Shown: positions 18,633 to 26,948 of the stretch, one piece after another | Numbering within the stretch: position 1 is the stretch's first letter | How the letters are laid out: every line of letters starts with the position of its first letter | Assembly (NCBI GenBank): GCA_023436225.1 | Contig: JAEZKA010000105.1 | Location: 143,046 to 207,045, forward strand | From: Bacillota bacterium | GTDB taxonomy: Bacteria > Bacillota > Clostridia > Lachnospirales > Lachnospiraceae | DNA length: 64,000 nt | Direction: 5' to 3' | Notes under the pieces: model-generated | What the model was told of the DNA's origin: nothing | Database searches by the model: none | Seen by the model: the letters and a program-made list of their open reading frames with translations, nothing else | Program-made: the position numbers and the translations under genes

Positions 18633-20879
18633 TTAATAGCTGCTCATAGGATCAAAATCGAATTGTAGACTACAGCCAGAAAAAAATTCTGTAAATGTAA
18701 AATACCCTTCCAGATAATTTTTCACTCGGATTAATTCTTCGTAATCATTATGCTTCATATACATAACTCTTCGAAAGATATCGTTTGTCTTTGCGATAGC
18801 TGCTGGAGCAGGTCCGATTAGCTGTAACGATAGTTGCTCCCGATCCAGGTAGAGCTTTAAGGCTTCACCAAGGCGAACGGCCGCCTTGTCTGCTTTCTCT
18901 TCCTCCTTCGAAGTGATCAATGCCAGTAGCATATGAGCAATCGGGGGATACTGCATCAGCCTACGATAAAGGATTTCATGGTCATAGAAGGCTTCGTAAT
19001 CTCCCGCTGCTGCGGTCAGGATGCTGTAATGCTCTGGATGATAGGTCTGAATAACAACCTCACCCACAAGCACATCTCTTCCTGCTCTACCAGCAGCCTG
19101 ACAAAGCAACTGAAAGGTTCTCTCACTTGCTCGAAAATCACCGGTATAAAGCGATAGATCAGCAGCGATGATACCTACCAGGGTAACCTTAGGAAAATCA
19201 TGACCCTTCACGATCATCTGAGTGCCTACTAGGATATCTGCCTTGTGCTCAGAAAATGCAGCAAGAATTGATTCGTGGCCCCCCTTATTCTTCGTAGTAT
19301 CTGTATCCATACGAAGCACTCTGGCCCCTGGGAATTCTTTCCTGACTAGCTCCTCCACCTTCTGAGTTCCAGTTCCGAAAGCAGCAATATATTTGGATCC
19401 ACAGCTCGGACAGTTCCCAGGTTGCTTCTCAGTATAACCGCAATAATGGCACACCAAGCTTCCGCCATTGTGAGAGGTCAGGGAAATATCACAATGCGGG
19501 CACTTCATAACATATCCACAGCTGCGGCAGGATACAAAGCCTGCATAGCCTCTTCGATTGAGGAATAGCATAATCTGTTCCCTCTTATTAAGGCGGTCTA
19601 AAATCAGCTCCTTCAGCTTCGCACTGAAGATGGATTTATTTCTATTTTTTAACTCTTCCCGAAGATCAACAACCCAAACTACGGGAGGCTGTGCCTCCTT
19701 CGCTCTCTTTTTTAGGGTATAGAGCTTCATAAGTCCTTCCTTGGTCTGAAGGAAGGACTCCATAGATGGTGTTGCAGATCCCAACAGTACAGAGCTTTCG
19801 GTCAATTCCGCTCTCTTTCTTGCGACCTGAATGGCGTGATATTTTGGTGTTGTTTCACTTTTATAGCTGTTTTCATGCTCTTCATCTATAATGATCAGTC
19901 CAAGCTTCTGGAATGGGGTGAACAATGCCGATCTGGGACCGATGATAACATCAATCTCTCCATTTCGCGCGCGAGTACTTTGATCATAGCGCTCACCCTG
20001 AGACATCTTGGAATTCATGATTGAGATACGTTCACCGAAGCGCCTGTAGAAGCGCTGTACGGTCTGATAGGTCAGCGCTATCTCGGGAATCAGCATAATA
20101 ACCTGTTTCCCTTTACTAACGATATATGCAATTATCTCCATATATACTTCTGTCTTGCCACTTCCGGTTACTCCATGTAGAAGATAATTGCTACGAATTC
20201 CGCTCTCATATTCCTGAATAAAATCCTGTACAATATACTGTTGCTCCTCGTTCAAGATAACCGGCTGATACCTACTGTTCTGCGGGTTAATTGGGTTACG
20301 GTAAATCTGCTCCGAGATAATCTTTGTAACTCCTTGCTTCTCCATCCCGTTAATCGTATCTCTGGATATCTTCAGCTGGTTCAATGCAACCTCATAATCC
20401 ACAACCTTATCCCGCAGCAAGGCTTCTAACAGACGAAGTCTTGCTTTGTTATTCTTTCTCTGATACTCATAATACAATTGGTTTGCCTGCTCACTATCGA
20501 TCACCAACTGTATGCTTTTCTGCTCCTTAATCTTCACTGCCTTGCGTACTGGAATGACTGTCTTTAATGCATCATTCATTGTACCTCCAAAGGTTTCCTT
20601 GATCCAGTAGGCAAGAAAGATTAGTTGGCTTTCAATCATCGGTGCATCGGTTACCACCTTAGTAATTGGCTTAATCAACTCTGCTTTTATCTTCGGCTCT
20701 GAAGATAAATCCAAAATGTAACCGTTGATTTGACGGTTACCCTTACCAAATGGCACCACGACAAGTGCACCGATTACGGCTTGTTCCGACCATTCCTTCG
20801 GGATGGCATATTGATATGTCTTGTCTAGATTTTCGTGGGAAATATCAATTATGATATCAGCATAGCTTTGATAAGACAT
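18633..20879 (-). CDS. priA: Primosomal protein N' (replication restart helicase PriA)
   Basis: 3'-5' DNA helicase that reloads the replisome at stalled forks, 748 aa. It has an N-terminal fork-binding domain, the helicase P-loop GVTGSGKTEVYM, DEEHENSY (Walker B), and a zinc-binding region with paired cysteines (CRSCGYVMKCPHC, CHYCGYTEKQPGNCPSCG). Conserved helicase motifs V and VI follow. The frame is open to 21017, but those 46 codons lie inside a dispersed repeat. The true start is ATG 20879, with AAGGAGG six bases upstream. Confidence 0.96.
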   Translation of the reverse strand: MSYQSYADIIIDISHENLDKTYQYAIPKEWSEQAVIGALVVVPFGKGNRQINGYILDLSSEPKIKAELIKPITKVVTDAPMIESQLIFLAYWIKETFGGTMNDALKTVIPVRKAVKIKEQKSIQLVIDSEQANQLYYEYQRKNNKARLRLLEALLRDKVVDYEVALNQLKISRDTINGMEKQGVTKIISEQIYRNPINPQNSRYQPVILNEEQQYIVQDFIQEYESGIRSNYLLHGVTGSGKTEVYMEIIAYIVSKGKQVIMLIPEIALTYQTVQRFYRRFGERISIMNSKMSQGERYDQSTRARNGEIDVIIGPRSALFTPFQKLGLIIIDEEHENSYKSETTPKYHAIQVARKRAELTESSVLLGSATPSMESFLQTKEGLMKLYTLKKRAKEAQPPVVWVVDLREELKNRNKSIFSAKLKELILDRLNKREQIMLFLNRRGYAGFVSCRSCGYVMKCPHCDISLTSHNGGSLVCHYCGYTEKQPGNCPSCGSKYIAAFGTGTQKVEELVRKEFPGARVLRMDTDTTKNKGGHESILAAFSEHKADILVGTQMIVKGHDFPKVTLVGIIAADLSLYTGDFRASERTFQLLCQAAGRAGRDVLVGEVVIQTYHPEHYSILTAAAGDYEAFYDHEILYRRLMQYPPIAHMLLALITSKEEEKADKAAVRLGEALKLYLDREQLSLQLIGPAPAAIAKTNDIFRRVMYMKHNDYEELIRVKNYLEGYFTFTEFFSGCSLQFDFDPMSSY

Positions 20880-20895
20880 AGCGGCCTCCTTCGTA

Positions 20896-20973
20896 TAGGA
20901 TTTTCTATAAAAATCCTTGGGAATAACTTTGAAGTCCGTCCAATGGAACGGACTCCTTGTTCTTCCGGGTTTT
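20896..20973 (-). repeat. Dispersed hairpin element, copy B
   Basis: Inverted relative to copies A and C. On the minus strand it reads ACCCGGAAGAACAAGGAGT, then a 7-bp stem AGTCCGT/ACGGACT around the loop TCCATTGG, then a terminal hairpin AAGGATTTT/AAAATCCT. It begins about seven bases after the murE stop and ends about 10 bp before the priA ribosome binding site, so it fills the gap. Confidence 0.82.
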
Positions 20974-20979
20974 GAGCTT

Positions 20980-22452
20980 CTATATGAGTGGCGACTTACT
21001 TTGCTTAGCAGCCTCACGGATTAATTCACGATCATCCATATGGTGTTTAACTCCTTTGATCTCCTGATAATCCTCATGCCCCTTGCCGGCTACGACAATG
21101 ACATCGCCCTCCTCAGCATGGTCGATACTATAACGGATTGCTTCCTTCCGGTCGATCAGCTCCACATATTTCCCGGGTCCTCTCTTTACCCCTTCCAGGA
21201 TGTCATTCACAATATCCTGGGGCTCTTCAAAGCGGGGATTATCACTGGTTACAATGGTGAGATCAGCCATTTTGGAGGAAACCTCACCCATTTCGAAGCG
21301 ACGGCTTCTTGCGCGGTTTCCGCCACAGCCGAAGACGCAAACCAATCGCTTCGGATTGTATTCCTTAATGGTGGATAGCAGACTCTCCAAACTCATTGCA
21401 TTGTGTGCATAATCCAGCATTACACTAAAATGCTTTGAGACCGGCACCAGCTCTACTCTGCCCTTGACGTATACACTGCTTAAGGATCTGATAATTTCCT
21501 CATTGCTTACACCAAAATGTCTACATAGTGCAATTGCACATAACGAATTATATACATTAAACTTACCAGGTATATTCATCTCTACCTCAAGATTAAGTAA
21601 GCCCTCCACATGATATGCAATTCCTAAAAAGCCGGGCTTTTGTATAAGCTTTACCTCGGTGGCACGGATATCAGCCTTTTCGCTAAAGCCTAAGGTCTCG
21701 ACCTTACAGGTATGACCCCCCAGAATATGCTGTGCGTGTTCATCATCAATATTAATTAAGCCCTGTCGGCATTGTTTGAATAGTTTACTCTTACTGGTGA
21801 GATAATCCTCAAAATCCGCATGCTCAGCGCCACCGATATGATCTTCCCCAAGATTAGTGAAGATACCGTAGTCAAAAGTAAAGCCGGCTACACGATTCAA
21901 TTTCAGTCCTTGGGAAGATACCTCCATAACAACACATTCACAGCCTTCTTCCACCATCCTGGAGAAGGTCTCTTGTAGTGTATAGGATTCAGGTGTCGTA
22001 TTATTTGCTGGGATTACTGTATCTCCGATAATCGTCTCAATGGTACCAATGAGACCCACCTTCTTACCAGTATTTTCAAGAATGGATTTGATCATATAGG
22101 TGGTAGTTGTCTTACCCTTGGTTCCGGTAATGCCGATGGTGATAAGCTTTCTTGCCGGATGACCAAAATAAGCTGCCGACATATAAGCGAGTGCAAGCCT
22201 GGTATCCTTTACTCGAATCACAGTAATATAGGGAGGTAAATCAATCTCTTTTTCTACGATAATCGCTGTAGCACCTTTATCTGCAACCTCTTTCGCATAG
22301 GCATGCCCGTCTGATACCGCCCCAGTGATGCATACAAACACGCAGTCTGCTGTTACTTTTCTTGAGTCATAAACCAGTTCCTTGACGGAGCTATTATCGT
22401 CCCCTTGAACACAGGTATATTCTAATTGTGCTAACATTTCCTTCAAAATCAT
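20980..22452 (-). CDS. murE: UDP-MurNAc-tripeptide synthetase MurE (mDAP type)
   Basis: Cytosolic ligase that adds the third residue to the peptidoglycan precursor. The 490-aa protein has the Mur ligase P-loop GITGTKGKTTTTYM, EVSSQGL, and DNPRFEEP near the C-terminus. The DNPR motif is characteristic of meso-diaminopimelate-adding MurE rather than the lysine type. It is the first gene of the long run that continues with priA, def and fmt, and is not in the mraZ cluster of this genome segment. A clear promoter lies about 100 bp upstream. Confidence 0.96.
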   Translation of the reverse strand: MILKEMLAQLEYTCVQGDDNSSVKELVYDSRKVTADCVFVCITGAVSDGHAYAKEVADKGATAIIVEKEIDLPPYITVIRVKDTRLALAYMSAAYFGHPARKLITIGITGTKGKTTTTYMIKSILENTGKKVGLIGTIETIIGDTVIPANNTTPESYTLQETFSRMVEEGCECVVMEVSSQGLKLNRVAGFTFDYGIFTNLGEDHIGGAEHADFEDYLTSKSKLFKQCRQGLINIDDEHAQHILGGHTCKVETLGFSEKADIRATEVKLIQKPGFLGIAYHVEGLLNLEVEMNIPGKFNVYNSLCAIALCRHFGVSNEEIIRSLSSVYVKGRVELVPVSKHFSVMLDYAHNAMSLESLLSTIKEYNPKRLVCVFGCGGNRARSRRFEMGEVSSKMADLTIVTSDNPRFEEPQDIVNDILEGVKRGPGKYVELIDRKEAIRYSIDHAEEGDVIVVAGKGHEDYQEIKGVKHHMDDRELIREAAKQSKSPLI

Positions 22453-22555
22453 AAGTAGTCCTCCTTCGCTTGCCGGCTGATATTTATTAATTTCTCCATA
22501 ATTGACTCAATTGTTGTTTCCATTAATTGTAATTCTTTCGTTCTATACAATTATA

Positions 22556-22583
22556 ATTATAGGCGAATTATACTATTTGTAAA
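22556..22583 (-). promoter_or_regulatory. Promoter of the murE operon
   Basis: On the minus strand TTTACA (22583-22578), a 16-bp spacer and TATAAT (22561-22556) make a near-consensus vegetative promoter about 105 bp before the murE start. It is the only strong promoter seen ahead of the murE-priA-def-fmt run. Confidence 0.7.
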
Positions 22584-22661
22584 GAAAAAGATAGGTTGAG
22601 GAGTTGCCTTCCACATCTTACGTATTTACTCCGCTGCATATAGCTTCTATCTGGTCACAAT

Positions 22662-22692
22662 AAAAGCAAGGCTAACTGCTCACCTTGCTTTT
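22662..22692 (-). terminator. Intrinsic terminator after lipoprotein gene
   Basis: Perfect 10-bp stem AAAAGCAAGG/CCTTGCTTTT with an 11-base loop. On the minus strand GCAAGG...CCTTGC is followed by TTTTATTGTG. It lies 23 bp after the lipoprotein stop. Confidence 0.8.
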
Positions 22693-22714
22693 CATAGCTA
22701 ATATTGTATGCTTT

Positions 22715-23635
22715 CTATTCTCCTACTGAAAATGGAATAGGATCAGATTGATAAATTGTGTCAAAAGTTTTGGGATTAATAATATGGAAGCTTAACTCCA
22801 AATCTTTTACCTCAATAATTTCATTCTCCTCTAAATCAGAACTTAATATCGTAATAGGAGTTAACGCCATTCGTCCTTTATTAACCTGACTTGAAAAATA
22901 TGGTGTAACCATAAATCCATTAATCGACATATTGTCACATTGAACAATAACATCCGAGTCTGATGTATTCTCGATATATAATAAGACTCCTGCACCCCAA
23001 ATACTATCTTCCGTTACATATTTACCAACAATACGCACCCCGTTCGTATTTAATAATTCTTTTCCTGAATCCATTACAGGTTGTTCAACCGTACCATATG
23101 CTGAGGTTTTTATCGAGATTTCATCTGTATCAAATAGTGTATCGTAACTATCTGCATCAAATACATTGAACCTAATGTTTATTTCAGAAATTGTTTTTAT
23201 ACCTGCCTCTTCTAGACTGGATGATAATAAACTAATTGTTTCATTACTTTTCTTGCCAGCAGCTACCGTACTTGAAAATATATCACTTATCATATAGTTA
23301 TTTACAACAATTGTTTTGCATTGAACTCCTACATTCTTTGCGGTATCATTTTCAATGAGAACTGCAATACCCTTTCCCCAAATAGGATCATCAATTACTT
23401 CCTTTGCAGTAACGCGTATTCCCTTCTGCTCAAAAAGAACAGCCTCATCAATGGTCTCTAAACTTGTCTTTTTTGCATCATTTTGTTTATCTGATGTATC
23501 TGTGTTATCAGAAGTTTTCGAGTCTTCTGGCCCAACAATCTCCTTTTTCGTACCTTCTGAACCACAAGAAACTGCCATTAACATATAAATTGCAATTACA
23601 CCTATAACAAATAATCTAGCTTTTATTTTTTTCAT
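22715..23635 (-). CDS. Lipoprotein with two repeated beta domains, function unknown
   Basis: Secreted, lipid-anchored protein of 306 aa. The signal peptide ends in the lipobox AVSC (Cys near residue 24). A Ser/Asp/Lys/Thr-rich linker follows, then two homologous domains of about 115 residues. Each starts with a (K)GI/(N)GVRI-like strand and shares the patterns DPIWGKG/DSIWGAG, VLIEN/LYIEN, VQC and FSS. The second domain ends at the C-terminus. The paired Ig-like beta pattern resembles domains found in many clostridial lipoproteins; no enzymatic motif is visible. AAAGGAG lies six bases before the ATG. Confidence 0.8.
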   Translation of the reverse strand: MKKIKARLFVIGVIAIYMLMAVSCGSEGTKKEIVGPEDSKTSDNTDTSDKQNDAKKTSLETIDEAVLFEQKGIRVTAKEVIDDPIWGKGIAVLIENDTAKNVGVQCKTIVVNNYMISDIFSSTVAAGKKSNETISLLSSSLEEAGIKTISEINIRFNVFDADSYDTLFDTDEISIKTSAYGTVEQPVMDSGKELLNTNGVRIVGKYVTEDSIWGAGVLLYIENTSDSDVIVQCDNMSINGFMVTPYFSSQVNKGRMALTPITILSSDLEENEIIEVKDLELSFHIINPKTFDTIYQSDPIPFSVGE

Positions 23636-23890
23636 GTTCTCTCCTTTACTAAGTTAATAAAAGACGTTTGCGAAACGCCTGATCCGGTACAAATACGAAA
23701 ATAAATCATTCATGTCTGTTCCATCCCAGCTCATTATTCTAATTAGACAAATTCTATAACATATACCCACAGAGAAAATGCGATATGACAATTGTCAATC
23801 ACAGTTCATAATAATTACTACTGATATAGCTAATAATGTTATTATAACTACAGTTTCAAAGACTATACTAATATTAGCTCAAAAAAATAA

Positions 23891-24127
23891 CTATAGGGAC
23901 GGGGTTATCGTCACATTAACTTTTTTAACTATAGGGACGGGGTTATTGTCACATTAACTTTTTTAAGGCCTCGCAAGCTCTGCAAGGCCTCAAAGTATGT
24001 CATCATGCTAGTTATGCTATAAATGATTACCATTAAGCAATAAGCATATATCTTATATTCACACACCTCTTTGTATCTGTGTATTATTTGAATAAACTTT
24101 TCGCAATCTTCCTCTCCGTCCCACTGT
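23891..24127. mobile_element. Deletion derivative (MITE-like) of the REP transposase element
   Basis: No gene here. The stretch begins with two tandem 38-bp copies of CTATAGGGACGGGGTTAT with following TCACATTAAC (23891-23966). It continues with AAGGCCTCGCAAGCTCTGCA and the flank also seen left of the intact element. It then joins a block of about 90 bp (24027-24115) nearly identical to positions 26679-26768 inside the transposase gene, and ends with a remnant CTCCGTCCCACTGTC of the right end. Two internal deletions relative to the intact copy explain it. Confidence 0.82.
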
Positions 24128-24191
24128 CTCCTTCTGATGCTTCTGTTTATTTCTTAATGCTTTTTCCATAACTCCTTCCTATCATAATCTT

Positions 24192-24233
24192 AAAAAAATT
24201 ACCCCTCGTTCTAAAAAACATACCGAGAGGTAA
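24192..24233 (-). terminator. Intrinsic terminator after SGNH hydrolase gene
   Basis: On the minus strand TTACCTCTCG pairs with CGAGGGGTAA (one mismatch), followed by TTTTTTTAAG. It lies directly after the stop at 24243. Confidence 0.78.
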
Positions 24234-24242
24234 AATCACATC

Positions 24243-25190
24243 TTAGAATCCTGTGTCTTGTATTGCTAACACAAGGTTTCTTCCGTATATTTCTGAGCCA
24301 AGTGCATTTGGATGAAGATTGTCCAGAAAATATTCCGATAAATGAGGTACTAGCTTAAAGCCCTCTACTACAGTTATATTAGCATACTTTGAACAAATAT
24401 CCTTCGTCTTTTGGCAGAACTTTGTAAGGGTATCAATTCCATCCGGTGAATCCCCCCTCCAGATTGGTGTGATACATAGCACCGGCCTATCACAGTAAAC
24501 TTCTGATAATCTTTCGTAATACTCCTCAATATCCTTCATACTTTCTGTTCCATATTGATTGGTTCCCATGGATATAATAATTTTATCAGGAGTATAGCCT
24601 TCTATAGGTACAAGTACGTTTTTATCATATATGTATCCACCAATTCCCTGATTGATAATATCGTAGTTAAGTAGGCGATTTGCCACACTAACATAGGTAT
24701 GCGCAGATCGTAACGGACCAAACCCCTGTGTTATGGAATCTCCCATCCACAAAACCTTCTCCCTCTTCTCCACAGAAAACACGTCCGCATTAATCTCAAA
24801 ATTACGTATCAGAATGGTCGCATCAGCAGGCAAATAAATCATGACCTTCTTTTCTCCTTCAGGTATTTCAAAGGATATTTTCCCCTCTTTCAGCAAATCC
24901 TTTACGTAATATATTTTTGTTACTAATCCGTCAATAACAAGCTCAATGGAGTCCTCTGACCCTACCCAAATGATTTTGTACTCCAAGGAAAATATGGTTG
25001 CTATTGTATTAAACTCTAATGTTTTTGCGCTGGAAGCCTTACACCTGTCATACCAGAATTCACTATTTTCCTTAAAATACTGCATCTGCTGCTGTGTATA
25101 CTGAAAAGCTTGTAAATATCCATCCTCAGTTTCGCAAATGCTCAATGCTCCGTAATAAATCCTCTTTAACTGTTCATTTGATAGTTTCAT
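24243..25190 (-). CDS. SGNH/GDSL-type esterase
   Basis: Predicted carbohydrate or lipid esterase, 315 aa. The C-terminal half is an SGNH hydrolase: block I WMGDSITQG (nucleophile Ser), the block II glycine region (GIGGY), block III GTNQYG with the oxyanion Asn, and block V DNLHPN with catalytic Asp and His. The first 135 residues form a beta-rich domain as in two-domain acetyl-xylan-type esterases. No signal peptide is visible, so it is probably cytosolic. AAAGGTG lies eight bases before the ATG. The true substrate cannot be read from sequence. Confidence 0.85.
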   Translation of the reverse strand: MKLSNEQLKRIYYGALSICETEDGYLQAFQYTQQQMQYFKENSEFWYDRCKASSAKTLEFNTIATIFSLEYKIIWVGSEDSIELVIDGLVTKIYYVKDLLKEGKISFEIPEGEKKVMIYLPADATILIRNFEINADVFSVEKREKVLWMGDSITQGFGPLRSAHTYVSVANRLLNYDIINQGIGGYIYDKNVLVPIEGYTPDKIIISMGTNQYGTESMKDIEEYYERLSEVYCDRPVLCITPIWRGDSPDGIDTLTKFCQKTKDICSKYANITVVEGFKLVPHLSEYFLDNLHPNALGSEIYGRNLVLAIQDTGF

Positions 25191-25380
25191 ATAATATACA
25201 CCTTTCTTGTTCTGGGAAGACTTATTTCAAGCTTTCCCGAGTACACTTCTTTATTTCCTTTTTCAACATGATCTACATGAGTAATAATTCTCTTATTCCA
25301 GTTTTCTCTAACATATCATATATCTTGTGAAAATACAAAAGGATTGTGTTTATCCAAATCATAAATTTTACAAATCATAA

Positions 25381-25424
25381 ATACAAAAACCGTCAACCAA
25401 AAGAAAAATCTCTCGATTGACGGT
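25381..25424 (-). terminator. Intrinsic terminator after DUF302 gene
   Basis: Minus-strand hairpin ACCGTCAA/TTGACGGT (25417-25424 with 25389-25396) followed by TTTTTGTATTT. It sits in the 333-bp gap between the DUF302 and SGNH genes; nothing else is seen in that gap. Confidence 0.75.
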
Positions 25425-25523
25425 CAGTCCTAATATTATGTCTCTATTGATTTCCGTATTGCTCATACACATAGGGGAGAATTACCCATGTAACATCGTC
25501 GGCAGCAATCGTCCTTGTGTATT

Positions 25524-25916
25524 TTACACAGCATTATTTATTGCAGAAATCAATAAGTTTTGCACCTCTTTAGCAGTACCCTCCATATCAGTATGATTAA
25601 GTAGCCCAATAAGTATTTCAGGTTTTATCATACCAATTTTTACAATGCTACCTTCTTCATATACAACTAGCTTACATGGCAAAAAATAGCCTACATCAAC
25701 GTGCTTTGATAGCACTTCTTTAGCTTTATGGGGATTACAAACTTCTAATATCATAAAGTTACTATCATACTCTATGCCTTTTTCCATTAATTTATCTTTA
25801 AAGTTCAGTTTCCAAAGTACGCCAAACTTTTGTTCCTCTAAGCTTTTTACTAAGCTTTCAACAGCTTCATTAAAAGATTTACTTGTTACTACTTCATATT
25901 TTATATCTTCTCTCAT
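25524..25916 (-). CDS. DUF302 family protein
   Basis: Small cytosolic protein of 130 aa with the DUF302 layout: SFNEAVESLVKSLEEQKFGVLW at the N-terminus, a Lys-rich loop (KDKLMEKGI), LEVCNPHKA, and FLPCKLVVYEEG. The two cysteines in the CNPHKA and LPC motifs are typical of the family. The biochemical role is not known; homologues are linked to metal or redox stress only by context. A single-gene transcript is likely, with AAGGAGAGG before the ATG and its own terminator. It lies in the accessory pocket. Confidence 0.87.
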   Translation of the reverse strand: MREDIKYEVVTSKSFNEAVESLVKSLEEQKFGVLWKLNFKDKLMEKGIEYDSNFMILEVCNPHKAKEVLSKHVDVGYFLPCKLVVYEEGSIVKIGMIKPEILIGLLNHTDMEGTAKEVQNLLISAINNAV

Positions 25917-26093
25917 AAGCCTCTCCTTAAATTTATATTTATGTATGTTATTATAAGCTGATACAGCTTTAATTCCGTGATTATATCACAAATGAAAAAA
26001 AAGAAAAAGAGGGACGGGGTTGTCGTCACATTGATTTTTTTAAGGCCTCGCAAGCTCTGCAAGGCCTTAAAGTGAATCATTATGCTATTTATG

Positions 26094-26855
26094 CTAAATC
26101 CTTTGTATTACACCTCTACTTATTCCCGTCACTCTCACAATCTGTCTAATAGATAACCTATATCTTTCCTTTAGGTCTTTTAAAATTAAATTTCTGTTAA
26201 CCATATCTAATTTCTGTATTTCTATGGCATGGTCAATTTTATAATGAGTTTTAATTATTTTTCTTACTTCTTCGTCTGTTAATCGCTGTTTTTCAGTTAT
26301 ATCAAGGCAGTTATTATCACTTTCTTTATTTATTTGCTTAATAAATATCTTTATTGCCTTTTCTCTATCCAAATGAAAGATATTTAAAACAAAATCGATC
26401 TCAGTCTGCTTATTTCCTTTAATATAGTCTATGTAATTAGTCCATTTATAATTTTGGATTTCAGTAACTATCCCTGCCTTTATAGGATTATGAAAAATAT
26501 ATCTAAGTACAGTGAAGAAATAATCATCCTCTTCTACCGGTTCGCTCTTATACCGATCTTGAAATAAGTAACCTATCCTTCCATATTTTCTGTTATACCA
26601 ATACACATAGCTGCCACATATTCTTCTCATGGCTGTCTTTAATGGCTCCTTCCCTTCTTTTATCAATAAATGCAAATGATTACCCATTAGGCAATAAGCA
26701 TATATCTTATATTCACACACCTCTTTGTATCTTTGTATTGTTTGAATAAACTTTACGCAATCTTCCTCATCTTCGAAAATGGTTTGACGATTTATTCCCC
26801 TCATTATAATGTGGTATATTCCACTATTACTTTTTATTCTTGCTGCTCTTGGCAA
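26094..26855 (-). CDS. REP-associated tyrosine transposase (Y1, IS200-like)
   Basis: HUH-superfamily transposase, 253 aa. It starts MPRAARIKSNSGIYHI, the usual RAYT opening. The metal-binding HUH motif is NHLHLL near residue 60; YIFHNPIKAGIV near residue 125 is the conserved region after the core helix. A C-terminal extension contains a helix-turn-helix-like segment (SIRQIVRVTGISRGVI). The start is TTG at 26855 with AGGAGG six bases upstream. The gene looks intact. It probably mobilises or processes the REP sequences at its ends and the derivative at 23.9 kb. Confidence 0.9.
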   Translation of the reverse strand: MPRAARIKSNSGIYHIIMRGINRQTIFEDEEDCVKFIQTIQRYKEVCEYKIYAYCLMGNHLHLLIKEGKEPLKTAMRRICGSYVYWYNRKYGRIGYLFQDRYKSEPVEEDDYFFTVLRYIFHNPIKAGIVTEIQNYKWTNYIDYIKGNKQTEIDFVLNIFHLDREKAIKIFIKQINKESDNNCLDITEKQRLTDEEVRKIIKTHYKIDHAIEIQKLDMVNRNLILKDLKERYRLSIRQIVRVTGISRGVIQRI

Positions 26856-26882
26856 ACAAACACCTCCTAATTATATTAATAC

Positions 26883-26942
26883 GTGACAAATACTCCGTCC
26901 CGCTGTCACCCCCGTGACAAATACTCCGTCCCGCTGTCACCC
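26883..26942. repeat. Two tandem REP palindromes
   Basis: Two 31-bp tandem copies of GTGACAAATACTCCGTCCCG closing with TGTCAC. Each can fold into a small hairpin with a 6-bp foot GTGACA/TGTCAC. They form the transposase-proximal end of the RAYT element. Confidence 0.82.
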
Positions 26943-26948
26943 GTTGCT

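Larger units (their letters stand above)
26011..26942 (-). mobile_element. REP-associated transposase (RAYT) element
   Basis: The transposase gene is bounded by oppositely oriented REP-like ends. On the left is GGGACGGGGTTGTCGTCAC (26011-26029) followed by an AAGGCCT/AGGCCTT hairpin. On the right are two tandem 31-bp copies of GTGACAAATACTCCGTCCC closing with TGTCAC. The left end is the approximate reverse complement of the right. The right end lies seven bp from the comEC stop codon. Elements of this type use a single-stranded HUH mechanism and leave no target duplication. Confidence 0.82.

Noticed and set aside
20880..21017. Extended PriA N-terminus
   Set aside because: The 46 extra codons come from the dispersed repeat; AAGGAGG is placed for the ATG at 20879 and homologues begin there.
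23891..23966. CRISPR-like pair of repeats
   Set aside because: Two adjacent copies with no spacers and clear relation to transposon ends; no cas genes in the window.
26041..26069. AAGGCCT/AGGCCTT hairpin as terminator of the transposase gene
   Set aside because: On the minus strand it is followed by an A run and not a T run; it is better explained as part of the element end.
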